Positions 34,928 to 45,500 of a stretch of DNA of 64,000 nt are shown here, one piece after another. Below the pieces are notes generated by a model. It made no database searches. It was not told the DNA's origin and saw only the letters and a list, made by a program, of their open reading frames with translations. The stretch's first letter is position 1. Each line of letters opens with the position of its first letter. The position numbers were made by a program, and so were the translations under genes. This DNA is from Streptomyces griseocarneus (lineage in GTDB: Bacteria; Actinomycetota; Actinomycetes; Streptomycetales; Streptomycetaceae): NCBI RefSeq assembly GCF_014655595.1, contig NZ_BNBL01000001.1:124001-188000 (forward strand), in the 5' to 3' direction.

Positions 34928-35675
34928 CTTCTTCGACCGCCTGCTGGCGCGCCACGCGCCGGGCCGCCGGGGCACGTCGCCCCTGGTGCGGCTGCGCCCG
35001 CGCCTGCCGGGGCCGTTCGAACGCGTCGATGCGGCCGGGGCCGAGGCGCCCGGCCCCCTCGACGGGCCGCCGTCCGCGCCCGGCCCCGTCCGCGGCACCA
35101 CGCCGCCTCCGGCGCCGGCTCCGCTCCGGCCGGCGCAACCCGCCGCCCCCTTCGCACCCCGCGCGGCGACGGCACCGGGACCGGACCGGCCGGCCGTGCC
35201 GGCGGTACGGCTCGTTCCCGCGCGGCCCCTGCTCGTCGCCCCGCCGCTGCCGCCGGCCGCCGCCTCCTCCCCGGACGGGGAACGGGCGCGGCGACGGGCG
35301 ACGGGCGGCACCGTACGACCGGACGCACCCGGCCGCTCCGTGGCCGACGCCCCCCGGCGTGCCGCCGCTGCGGGCCCCCGGAACACGCCGGCGAAACCTT
35401 TCGCCCCGACCGTTCCCGCCGCGCCGCCCGGGCCGGCCCGACGGCCCGCCGAGAACGCGAACGGCGGCGACCGGCGCAACCGGCGCCGACAGCCGCCCGA
35501 GCGGGTGGTCCACGTCAGCATCGGCCGCCTCGAGGTCACCGCCGGCCGGCGGCAGGGCCCGGCGCAACCGGCCGCACGCCCCGCGGCCGGGACCGGGGCC
35601 GGGGACGGCGGACGGCCGAAGCCCGCCATGTCGCTCGACCAGTACCTGGCGCGGGAGAAGGGACAGCAGGCATGA
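34920..35675 (+). CDS. Pro/Ala-rich CIS protein with C-terminal IGRLEV motif
   Basis: 251 residues. The first 15 form a helix (PDFFDRLLARHAPGRRG) and the middle 150 are Pro/Ala/Arg-rich and disordered. The end contains RVVHVSIGRLEVTAG and then MSLDQYLAREKG. This IGRxEV element at the end of a low-complexity protein is a recurrent CIS-cluster feature; the function is unknown, possibly recruiting a partner to the particle. I chose the ATG at 34920 over the GTG at 34914. It overlaps the preceding gene and, by four bases, the next one. Confidence 0.7.
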   Translation: MPDFFDRLLARHAPGRRGTSPLVRLRPRLPGPFERVDAAGAEAPGPLDGPPSAPGPVRGTTPPPAPAPLRPAQPAAPFAPRAATAPGPDRPAVPAVRLVPARPLLVAPPLPPAAASSPDGERARRRATGGTVRPDAPGRSVADAPRRAAAAGPRNTPAKPFAPTVPAAPPGPARRPAENANGGDRRNRRRQPPERVVHVSIGRLEVTAGRRQGPAQPAARPAAGTGAGDGGRPKPAMSLDQYLAREKGQQA

Positions 35676-36946
35676 GCAACTCGCTCGCCATCGCCACCGT
35701 CACCGAGGCGCTGCGCCTGCTCGTCGCGAACTCCGTCGCCCTCGACGTCCCGTTCGCCGTCGACGTCGCGGCCATCAAGCCGCCCGCCCAGCCGCCGGCC
35801 CAGCCCACGATCACCGTCTTCCTCTACCAGGTCACGCCCAACGCGTCCCTGCGCAACAGCGACACCCCCACCCGCGCGAGCGACGGCACCCTCCGCACCA
35901 AGGCCACCGCCGCCCTCGACCTGCACTACCTCATCAGCTTCTACGGCGACGAACGCGAGCTCGTCGCCCAGCGGCTCCTCGGCTCGGTCGTGCGCACCCT
36001 GCACGAACTGCCCACCCTGCCCAAGGAGCTCATCGACGACGCCGCGGCCGCGCCGTTCCTGGTGGGCAGCGACCTGGCGGCCGCGCCCCAGAAGGTGCGG
36101 TTCACGCCCTCGCAGATGGACGTGGACGACGCCTCGAAGCTCTGGTCGATGCTCTTCCAGACCCCCTACGCGCTGTCCCTCACCTACCAGGGCACCGCCG
36201 TCCTCATCGAGGGCCGGGAGGAACCCGTCGCCGGCAAGCCGGTCCTGCGCCGCACCGTGCGCGCCATCCCGTCCCGGCAGCCCCTCATCCACCGCGTGCT
36301 CTCCCGCCCCGCCGGCTCGCCGCCCGGCACCGACCCGGTCGAGGGCCCGGTGCCGGCGGACCACGAGCTCGTACTGCAGGGCGCCGGGCTGCGCGCCGAC
36401 CGGGTGACGGCCCGGCTGGGCGGCCGCGACCTGCCGCTCGACGCCGGCCGGGTGCGCGACGACCAGGCCGTCGTCCGCGTGCCGCAGGACCTGCCGCCCG
36501 GCGTCCACGGGGTGCAGCTGCTGCACGGCGTCGACCTGGGCATCCCCGCGACGCCGCACTGGGGACTGGAGTCCAACGCCGTGGCCTTCGCCCGCCGCCC
36601 CGGCATCACCGGCCCCATCCGCGTGGAGGACCGGACCGGGGACGGGAGGGTCTCGGCCGTGATCGTCCTCGACCTCGACATGCCGCTGCGCGACGACCAG
36701 CGGGTGCTGCTCCTGCTCGACGAGAAGCGGCCGCCGGCGGGCAGACCCGCGTACGGATACCAGTTCCGCGCCCCGTTCCCGCTGGGCCCGCGGCCCGACC
36801 CGAAGCGGGTGCGGATCGCGGTCAAGGGCGTGCGGCCGGCCGTCTACCTGGCGCGCGTCCAGGCCGACGGAGTGCAGAGCGCCCTGACCTTCTCGAACGA
36901 GGGGGCGTTCGAGGGCCCGGTGGTCGACCTGGGCGCGCCGCGCTGA
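35672..36946 (+). CDS. CIS cap/terminator protein, DUF4255 (Afp16-like)
   Basis: 424 residues: DUF4255/Pvc16 N-terminal domain (about 1-190) with LALATVTEALRLLV-like start (SLAIATVTEALRLLVANSV), then FYLYQVTPN-like TVFLYQVTPNASLRNSD and LDLHYLISFYGDE. IPT/TIG-type beta domains follow (from about 200, HELVLQGAGLRADRVTARLG) and a basic C-terminus. It ends tube and sheath growth at the distal tip. It overlaps the preceding gene by four bases (ATGA). Confidence 0.92.
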   Translation: MSNSLAIATVTEALRLLVANSVALDVPFAVDVAAIKPPAQPPAQPTITVFLYQVTPNASLRNSDTPTRASDGTLRTKATAALDLHYLISFYGDERELVAQRLLGSVVRTLHELPTLPKELIDDAAAAPFLVGSDLAAAPQKVRFTPSQMDVDDASKLWSMLFQTPYALSLTYQGTAVLIEGREEPVAGKPVLRRTVRAIPSRQPLIHRVLSRPAGSPPGTDPVEGPVPADHELVLQGAGLRADRVTARLGGRDLPLDAGRVRDDQAVVRVPQDLPPGVHGVQLLHGVDLGIPATPHWGLESNAVAFARRPGITGPIRVEDRTGDGRVSAVIVLDLDMPLRDDQRVLLLLDEKRPPAGRPAYGYQFRAPFPLGPRPDPKRVRIAVKGVRPAVYLARVQADGVQSALTFSNEGAFEGPVVDLGAPR

Positions 36947-37110
36947 GCGGGGGCGGGGGCGGGGGTGGGGCCGGGGCCGGGACTGAGGTCGGGGTCGGGG
37001 TCGGGGTCGGGGCCGGGGCCGGGATCGAGGTCGGGGTCGAGGTCGGAGCCGGGTTCGAGGTCGAGGTCGGGGTCAAGGTCGGGGACGAGGTCGAGGGCGC
37101 GGTCATGACG
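36947..37110 (+). repeat. G-rich degenerate hexanucleotide tandem repeat between cap and ATPase genes
   Basis: About 25 units close to gtcggg / gccggg / gtcgag follow the cap stop codon directly, for example ggtcggggtcggggtcgggg at about 36990. On the coding strand it has dozens of GGG or GGGG runs a few bases apart, so it can fold as a G-quadruplex. It encodes nothing recognisable. It lies in the only large gap of the first half of the operon and may damp or tune expression of the downstream ATPase. Confidence 0.75.
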
Positions 37111-37142
37111 AAGCGGGGGACTGCCGGATGTCGGGGGAGGGC

Positions 37143-39122
37143 ATGAGCGAGCGGTACGGAGCACACCAGCAGGCCCTCGCCGCCGCCGTCGAGGCGGTAC
37201 TGGGGCGCCTCGACGCCCACGCGCACGCGTCGGCACGGCCGCACCCCGGGGCGGACGGCCTCGCGCGGACCGGCGACGCCCATGGACCCGGCGAGCACCC
37301 GGACCCCCGTGTCGCCCCCGACGGCGACGCGCCCCTGGACGCGCTGGCGGTCGTCGTCTCCTGCTTCGGCCTCACCCCCTTCGAACGCGACGTCCTCGTC
37401 CTCGCCGCCGCCGAGCAGACCGACCCGACAACCGGCCCCCGGTGCGCCGCCGCCTGCGGCGACCCCGCCCGCCCCCACCCGACGTTCGCCCTCGCCCTCG
37501 CGGCCCTCGACGACCCGCACTGGAGCGCCCTGACGCCCGTCGGCCCGCTGCGCCGCTGGCGGCTGATCGAGCTCGACGACGAGACGTCGCCGACGACGTC
37601 GCGGCTGCGCGTGGACGAGCGCATCCTGCACTTCCTGGTCGGCGTGCCCTACCTGGACGTACGCCTGCACGGACTGCTGCGGCGCCGGACGCCCCGGCAG
37701 GAGACGCCGCCCCCCGGCCACCGGCACGCCGCCGAGAGCATCGCCCGCGTGTGGACCGGCGCCGGGTTCGACGGGCCGCCGCACGCCGAACTCGTCGGCG
37801 CGGACCGTGCCACCCGCTGGGACATCGCCGCCGGCGCCGCCGAGCGCGCGGGCCTGGCGCTGTACACCGCCTCCGCGGACGACCTGCCCACCGAGCCCGC
37901 CGAACGGGACCGGCTCGGCCGGCTCTGGCAGCGCGAGGCCATCCTCATCCCCGCCGCCCTGCTGATCGAGGCCGGCGACCGGACGGGCGAACGCCGCGAC
38001 GGCGCGGAGCCGTTCCTCGCCGAGCTGCCCGTACCCGTGATCGTCTCCAGCGACGAGCCCCGGCCGGGCGGCACGGCCCAGCGCGAACGCGTCACCGTCC
38101 CGCCGCTGACCTCCGAAGAGCAACTCCGGCTGTGGACGGGGGCGCTCGACGGCATCGACGGCATCCGCGAACAGGACGTACGCGACCTCGTCGCGCAGTT
38201 CTCGCTGCCCGCGCACGTCATCCGCTCGGCAGGAGAGGCGGTGCGCCGGGCCCCCGGGGGAGACGCCAGGCGGCTGGCGTGGCGGGCGGGCCTGGCCGAG
38301 GCCCGGATGTCCCTCGACGAGCTCGGCCGCCGGATCGAACCCCGCGCCGGCTGGGAGGACCTCGTCCTCGCCGACCGCCAGCACGAGATCCTGCGGGAAG
38401 CGGTCGCCCACGTGCGGCGGCGCGCCACCGTCTACCAGGAATGGGGCTTCGAGTCGGTGCTGCGGCGCGGCCTCGGGGTGACCGCCCTGTTCGCCGGCGG
38501 CTCGGGAACGGGCAAGACGCTCGCCGCCGAGGTCGTCGCGGGCGAGCTGGGCGTCGACCTGTTCGTCATCGACCTCTCCCAGATCGTCAGCAAGTACATC
38601 GGCGAGACCGAGAAGAACCTGCGGAGGGTCTTCGACGCCGCCGAACGCGGCGGAGCGCTGCTGCTGTTCGACGAGGCCGACGCGCTGTTCGGCAAGCGCA
38701 GCGAGGTCAAGGACAGCCACGACCGCTACGCCAACCTCGAGGTCAGCTACCTGCTGATGCGGATGGAGGCGTACCGGGGGCTCGCCATCCTGACCACGAA
38801 CATGAAACAGGCCCTCGACCAGGCGTTCATGCGCCGGATCCGCTTCATCGTCGACTTCCCCTTCCCCGGCGTGCCGGAGCGGGCCGAGATCTGGCGCCGC
38901 GTCATCCCCCGCCGGACCCCGAGCGAGGGCCTGGACCCCGACCGGCTGGCCCAGCTCACGGTGGCCGGCGGCTCCATCAGGAACATCGCGCTGGCGGCGG
39001 CGTTCCTCGCCGCCGACGAGGGCGGCCCGCTGCGGATGCGGCACATGCTGGCCGCCGCCCGTACCGAGTACGTGAAGCTCGAGCGTTCGCTGACCCCGTC
39101 GGAGGTGCGCGGATGGGTGTGA
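37143..39122 (+). CDS. CIS AAA+ ATPase (Afp15-like)
   Basis: 659 residues. The N-terminal 300 are helical winged-helix-like. The AAA+ module follows, with Walker A GGSGTGKT (452-459, K458), Walker B LLLFDEAD (D510, E511), FGKRSEVKDSHDRYAN sensor region and the Arg finger in MRRIRF. It powers assembly or cargo handling of the injection particle, as in Afp15/Pvc15. I chose the ATG at 37143 (gggggagggc upstream); an ATG at 37128 is an alternative. The next gene overlaps by ten bases. Confidence 0.95.
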   Translation: MSERYGAHQQALAAAVEAVLGRLDAHAHASARPHPGADGLARTGDAHGPGEHPDPRVAPDGDAPLDALAVVVSCFGLTPFERDVLVLAAAEQTDPTTGPRCAAACGDPARPHPTFALALAALDDPHWSALTPVGPLRRWRLIELDDETSPTTSRLRVDERILHFLVGVPYLDVRLHGLLRRRTPRQETPPPGHRHAAESIARVWTGAGFDGPPHAELVGADRATRWDIAAGAAERAGLALYTASADDLPTEPAERDRLGRLWQREAILIPAALLIEAGDRTGERRDGAEPFLAELPVPVIVSSDEPRPGGTAQRERVTVPPLTSEEQLRLWTGALDGIDGIREQDVRDLVAQFSLPAHVIRSAGEAVRRAPGGDARRLAWRAGLAEARMSLDELGRRIEPRAGWEDLVLADRQHEILREAVAHVRRRATVYQEWGFESVLRRGLGVTALFAGGSGTGKTLAAEVVAGELGVDLFVIDLSQIVSKYIGETEKNLRRVFDAAERGGALLLFDEADALFGKRSEVKDSHDRYANLEVSYLLMRMEAYRGLAILTTNMKQALDQAFMRRIRFIVDFPFPGVPERAEIWRRVIPRRTPSEGLDPDRLAQLTVAGGSIRNIALAAAFLAADEGGPLRMRHMLAAARTEYVKLERSLTPSEVRGWV

Positions 39123-39502
39123 CGGATCCCCGGCGCGTCGACATCGAGATCGGCGAGCTGGTATTGCGCGGCTTCGAGCACGTCGACCACGACCTCGTCG
39201 TCGACGCCTTCCGGCGGGAACTCCACCGGCTCGTCCGGGACCGCGGCGTCCCCCTCGCCGCGAACACCGACGTGTCCGTCGACCTCCTCCGCGGCCTCCC
39301 GCCGCTGCCCGCCACCACCACCCCGCACCGGCTCGGCGCGGCGCTGGCCCGGGCGGTGCACGCGGGCCTGGCGGGGGGCGGTCGTACGGACGGTGGACCC
39401 AGAGACGGTGGGCGTACGGACGGTGGGCTTGTGGGGGCCGTCGGTACGGGTGACGGGCCTACGGGCTACGGGCGTACGGGCGTCTGGGGGCGGGGCGCAT
39501 GA
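39113..39502 (+). CDS. Small CIS-cluster protein with Gly-rich repeat tail
   Basis: 129 residues. The first 85 form a compact alpha/beta unit (VDIEIGELVLRGFEHVDHDL then VVDAFRRELHRLV), a pattern that recurs in small proteins next to CIS ATPases; the function is unknown. The last 40 are low-complexity GGRTDGGP-like units produced by cgtacggacggtggg DNA repeats (about 39380-39480), which may be slippage-prone. It overlaps the ATPase gene by ten bases and the DUF4157 gene by four, so it belongs to the operon. Confidence 0.7.
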   Translation: MGVTDPRRVDIEIGELVLRGFEHVDHDLVVDAFRRELHRLVRDRGVPLAANTDVSVDLLRGLPPLPATTTPHRLGAALARAVHAGLAGGGRTDGGPRDGGRTDGGLVGAVGTGDGPTGYGRTGVWGRGA

Positions 39503-42500
39503 GCCGGGTCCAGGTGTCCGCCGACCGGCAACAGGCGGCCGAGACCGAGCAGCGCCGACGCAAGGCCCGGGCGCCCAAGGCCCGTACCCCGGAGCCCAAG
39601 GAGATCATTACAGCGGCCGGTCAGCCGCTCGACCTCGGCCTGCGGCGCGAGCTGGAGGAACGATTAGGCCATGACTTCAGCCGGGTCCGCGTACACACGG
39701 ACCGCGACGCGGCGCTCCTGACCGACCTGCTGGGCGCGGACGCGGTCACCGTCGGCGAGGACATCTTCTTCGCCGAGGGCAGGTTCAGCCCGGGCACGGA
39801 GGACGGGCGGCGGCTGGTCGCCCACGAACTGCTGCACACCGTCCAGGCGCCGCACCCGCTGGGGGCGTTGACGGCCGGACGGGATCTGGGCGCGGTGAGC
39901 CTGCCGCAGGACGCGGTGGAGCGGCAGGCCGAGGCCGGCGCCCGCTCGGACCAGCCGCGTCCCGAGGTGACGCGGAGCGCCACACCGGGCTGGCTGCGGT
40001 ACGCGCGCGTGCGCGCCGACCAGTTCCGCACCGAGCTGCTGGACCCGGCGACGCTCGTGGACCGGCTCACGGCGGGCATCCTCCGCTCCCTGCGCGGCGA
40101 CCCCGCCGACGCTGCCGGACGCGTACGGCAGCAGCTGACGCGCTTCGCCCCGGAGCTGAAGGCGTCGGTGCTGGAGCGGCTCTCCCTCCGCCTGCCGTCG
40201 CCGGACCACGAGCGGCTGCTGGAACTGGTCGAGCTCAGCGAACACGGCCCGGCGGAGACGGACGCCGGCCTGACGCCCGGCCCCGTGACGGAACCGGCGC
40301 GCGAGGTGCCGGCCGAACGGGCCGAGGAGCCGGAAGCCCCGCCCAAGGGCCCAGCGGGTGAAAGGGACGAGAAGGAGCCGGAGGCGGGGGAGAAGGAAGA
40401 GCCGCCGGCCAAGGACAAGCCGCAAGACGGGCAACAGGACGACGAGCAGCAGGACAAGGACAAGGACAAGGAGAAGGACGAAGGGAAGGACAAAGGCGAA
40501 GACAAGGGCAAGGAGAAGAGCAAGGGCAAGGACAAGGAGCGGGACGGGCAGCGCGGCGACGAGGCCGGGCAGCAGGCCCCGGACGGGGCCGGGCGCCCGC
40601 AGGCGGGCGGTGGGGCGGCGGCCGGAGCCGCCGACGCTGCCGCCGGACCCGGAGCCGGTGGCGAACCGCCCCTGATGGCCGCCGCCACGCAGGCTCCCGG
40701 CGCGCCCGAGCAGCAGCAGAAGGCCATGCGTCGCGGGCCCGCCGAAGGTTCGCGACCCGTCGCAGTCGACCGGCGGGCGGAGCGGCAGCCCGGCCCCGTA
40801 CGGCCCGAGCGGGTGGACAGACTCGCCGAGGCCGAGGACAGCCCCCTGACCCGGCACGGACTCCTCGACGACGACAAGGGCGCAGCCGAGGACGAGCCGC
40901 TGGGCGTGGCCGCGGGAGCCGACAAGGAGCCCGAGACCCCGAAGGACGCGGAACCCGAGGCCGCCAAGCCGGCCGGGCCCGAGCTGCATCCGGAGGACTT
41001 CGTCCCCGCTACGGACCTCGACGTCTCGTCCGTGCCGACCGCCGACCGGCTCAACCCCTCGGACGGGGGCGCGGCGGCGCAGGAGGCACCGTCGTTCCCC
41101 GAGCCGCCGAAGACCAAGGCGGACGAGATCCAGGAGGACCGGCAGAACGAGGCCGGGGAGGACGCGGAGGAGGCACCCGAACCGGCCACCCCCCAGCAGC
41201 CCGCCGACGCCGCCCAGCCCGCGCCGGCGCCCGAGGCCGAGGCGTCGGCCCGGCGTGAGGCCGACCGGGAGTCGGAGGACCGTACGGCCCGGGATCTCAC
41301 GCCGGACAAGCCGGTCGAGCAGGAGGTCGGCCCCGAACCGGACGCGGCGGGTCCAGGCACCGGGCAGGCGGAGGCGCGGCCCGAGGATTCGTACGGGGAA
41401 GGGGCCGCCCGACAGCACGAGGAGCCGTCAGCCGCCGGTGGCCGGTCCGCCGGTCCTGACGCGGCGCCGCTCGCCGGGGCGGGCCCCGTCTCCGACGGCC
41501 CCGGCGCCATGGCGGATGCCGGGGAGCGCGGGCCGGCGCTCGGTGCCATGGGGCCCGCCGCCGAACAGGCCGACGCGCCCGGCGGGCTGGGCGCCCCCGG
41601 CGCCGGACCCGGGCCGGACGCGTCGATGGAGGAGGGCGGCGGCGCCTGCGCCGGGGCCCCGCAGCCCACCACGGAGGAGGCGGGGGGCGGCGAGGGCGGT
41701 TGCGAGGGCGGCGGCGCGGCCGCGGGCGGCAAGGAGAAGGAAGCCGAGAAGCCCGCGCCGCCCGACGTCTCCGGCCAGGACCCGCAGAGCGCCCTCGCCA
41801 CGGCCGGCGCCCTGCCGCCCGACCAGATGGCGGCCACGCTCGACGGCGTGGACGGTGCGGTGGACCGCTCGGTCGGTGAGCAGCACGCCGCCCTGGAGGC
41901 CAACGCGCCCACCGCGCAACGCCCTTCGGGCGCGCCGCGTACGCTCTCCGGCGCTCCGGAGGAGGCCGCCCCCGCCCAGCAGGTCACCGAGCACGTCGAG
42001 CGGGAGGGTGCCGAGGGCGGCAAGGAGCAGAAGAAGGCGGAGGGCGAGAAGGTCGAGGGGCGGGCCCCGGGGTCCGACGTCGCCCGGCCCCACGTCGCGG
42101 ACGACGGGGCGAACCAGGTGAGCGCCCAGGACGTCCAGAACGTACAGACCGCGGTCGGTGAAGTGCCCACCACCGACCCGTCCCTGAACACCACCGTGGG
42201 CACGGCCCCCAAGGTGCAGCTCACCGGGGAGAGCGACCCCAAGCGCACCGACAAGCAGGCCGAGAACCTCAAGAAGTCCTCGGAGAAGATCCTCGGCGTC
42301 GGCCGCGAGGACGCGGCCAAGCCGATGGGCGAGGACCAGATCTACCCGGACGTGCCCGGCGAGACCCTCCGGGGCGAGGTGCCCGGGAGCGGTGGCGGGG
42401 GCGGTGGCGGTACGGGCAGGCGTCGCCGGGGCGGCGCGGCCGCGGGCGCGGCGAAGCCCGGCGTGGCCGTCGTCGCCCAGCAGGAGCGCGGGCCGCAGAT

Positions 42501-45500
42501 CCAGACGTCGGTGGGCCAGGCGCAGGGCCGCATGGGCGAGGAGCGGTCCCGGCAGCAGCAGGCCGAGGCCGAGGAGCGGCGCAAGAGCCAGGAGGCCCAG
42601 GATCAGGCCGTCGCCTCGAACGCCGAGGCGCAGGCGGGCGAGCGCGGCCAGGCCGCCGAGCAGGTGCGGGCCGAACGCACGCAGTGGCAGGCCGAGCAGG
42701 ACGAGAAGATCGGCAAGGCCGACGCGGATGCCCTGAAGGAACACGGCGAGAAGAACAAGGAGATCGACACCAAGCGCACCGACACCGACAAGGAGGTCGG
42801 CAAGCGCCAGGAGGACGACAACAAGAAGATCCAGGACAACCGGAAGGAGGCGGAGGAGAAGGCCCGTAAGGAGAAGGAGCGCAAGAAGGAGGAGTCCTCC
42901 GGCTGGTGGGGCTGGGTCAAGTCGAAGGTGAAGGCGGCGTTCGACGCGCTGCTGAGCGCGATCACCGGGATCTTCGAATTCTTCCGCAAGGTCGTCAACG
43001 GGATCATCGAGAAGTTCCGGGAGTTCGCCAACTGGGCGATCGAGCAGGCCCGGAAGCTCGCCGTCGAGCTCATCAAGAAGCTCGCGGACGCGCTGATCGC
43101 CATCGGCGACGTGCTGCTGGCGGCGTTCCCGGAGCTGCGGGAGAAGTTCCGGAACAAGATCCGGGCATGGCGTGACAAGGCGATCGCCAAGGTCAACGAG
43201 TGGGCGGACAAGCTCAAGGCCGCCGTCAACAAGCTCCTCGACCTGCTGGCCGCCGGCCTGAACAAGCTCCTCAACCTGCTCGAGAAGGGCCTCAAGGCCG
43301 CGGTCGAGATGGCGCGCGGCGCGGTGCTCGCCGCGATCGACTTCGCGCAGAAGGCGATCGCGATGCTAGGCCAGTTCGCGGCTCTGGTCGCGGACATCGC
43401 CCCCGACCCCGGCGGCTGGCTGGCGAAGCTGGGCGGCGCGGCCAAGGAGGGCATCCAGAACCACCTGTGGGGCGCCGTGAAGACGGCGGTGAAGTCGTGG
43501 TTCAACGAGAAGGTCGAGTCGGTGCTCGGCCTCGGCAAGACCATCATCAACATCCTGGTCAAGGGCTGCGTCTCCACGGCCCAGATCGGCCGGATGGCCT
43601 GGCAGGCGCTCGTCCAGTCGCTGCCCGCCATCATCATCTCGATCGTCATCGAGAAGCTTGTCTCGCTGATCGTCCCGGCCGCCGGCGCGATCATGACGAT
43701 CATTCAGGGCCTGATGGCGGCCTGGGGCACGATCAGCAAGATCATCGCTGCGTTCGGCAAGTTCATGACCTTCCTCAAGGCGGTCAAGTCGGGCGTCGGA
43801 GCGGCATGCCTGTTCGCCCAGGCGGTGGCGTCGGGTGTCGTGGCGCTCCTCGACTTCATCACCAACTTCCTGCTCAGCCGCCTGAAGATGGCGGCGAAGG
43901 GGGTCGGCGGCCGGCTCAAGGCCATGGCCCAGAAGATCATGCAGGGCTTGGCGAAGGCGACGAAGGGCCCGCGGAAGGCCGCGGGAGCGGCCGTGAACCG
44001 GGCGAAGACCGCGTTGGCCCGTGCGGGCCAGGCCCTCAGGGGCCCGCGGCGGCCGGGGCAGCGGCCAGGGCTTCTGCATCGGCCGCCCGCCCTCAAACCG
44101 GCGAGCCGCAGCGCTCCCGATCGATTGGGTGTGGAACGGACACCGGCCCAGTCTGCGTCGCGCGCGCGTCGCACCGTCTCTGAGCAGCGAGTTTCCGAAC
44201 GCGTGCCATCCCGGCCCCGTCGAGAGGTGGAACGGCCGAAGCCCTCCGGTCCAGGCTTGTCCGGGCTGTCGCCCGCAGGGCGTGTCATGAACCAGGCCAG
44301 GACCGCCGTCAGGGGAGCCATCAGCCAGGCCAGAGCCGCTGTGCGTCTGCTGGGCGGCAAATTGACGAAGAGCAAGCTGGGACGGGCATTGAGCGGCAAC
44401 GCTCGCAAGGTCCGGGAAGCCTTCGCGCGCCGCCGCGATCAGCTGAGAGAGCGTTCGAGGCGACTTCGGCAAGAGCAGCGTGTGCAGCGCAGACAGCAGC
44501 GTGAGCGACGTGACAGTCGAGAGAATTCCCCAGAGTCAAAGGTCAGTCGACTGCATACGATCGCTGGCCGCATTCGTCCCCGAGTGACGCCGCTGCTGCG
44601 CAGGGGGATCCGTGGTTTGGTTCTCAGGTCGGTGCTTGCCGCGATGCGTGCCTGGTACAGGCTGACGAGTCTTGATGTTCGCGGTTCAAGTCCTTCGAGG
44701 ATGATGGCGAGACTCAACCCCGATGAGGAAATCACTCCTGTTGTCTGGACTGGTGACGCAGGTGACCCGGTTGCTCGGCTGACGCCGGGCTCTGCCGCAG
44801 ATAAGGGCCCGGGCAAGGATGAACAGAAGCCTCAACAGGAAGACAAGGCCGACAAGGGTGACGACAGGACGGCTCCGAGTTCTCGTAAACAGAACAAGAA
44901 GGAAAAGGGGTCCGAGCGGGACGGTCGGATCCCCGGGTTGTCTGAGAAGGAACTCAATACCTACTCGGCGGATGACCTACGAGGTGTGCTCGAACACGGT
45001 CGAAAGCTGGGTTTGACCCCGGAGCAGATTGCCGACTTCGTGAAGGCGGGAGCCATTGAGAAACTGCATAAGATCCCGCCCAAGAAACACCTGACTCCGC
45101 AGCAGCTGACCGAACAGATGAATAATTGGGTAAATGAAGTCAGGCCTCGCCGGTACCCGTACCACTTTGAGAGCCGTGAGAAGTTCGAAGCGTTCACGGG
45201 GCAAGTGGAGCAATTGCGGTCCAAGCATAATCTGCCTCAGGGGCGGGTGCTGGTCCAAGGATCGTCTCTGCGTAACCCGCAAGCCAAGGACATCGATATC
45301 GCTATCATCGTTTCCGACAAGGAGTTCGACGCTTACCTGGCCCGGTGCAAGGCGGGTCTTGACCAGCGCATAGGAAGGCCTCAGACGAGGTCCAAGATGA
45401 CCAAACAGTTGGAGGGCAACGCGGCCAAGGGGTTCGTGCCGCAGTTCATGTTCGACCGGCCGGCGGCATCGTCTGCGGGTGCCCCCACGTTCTCTCAGGA

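Noticed and set aside
36948-37140. Gly/Val repeat protein encoded by the hexamer array
   Set aside because: The frame comes from the repeat and has no start or family; treated as a DNA repeat.
39621-42320. Ser/Pro-rich minus-strand frame of about 900 codons opposite the DUF4157 gene
   Set aside because: Its composition is a mirror of the acidic repeats on the plus strand; no ribosome binding site.
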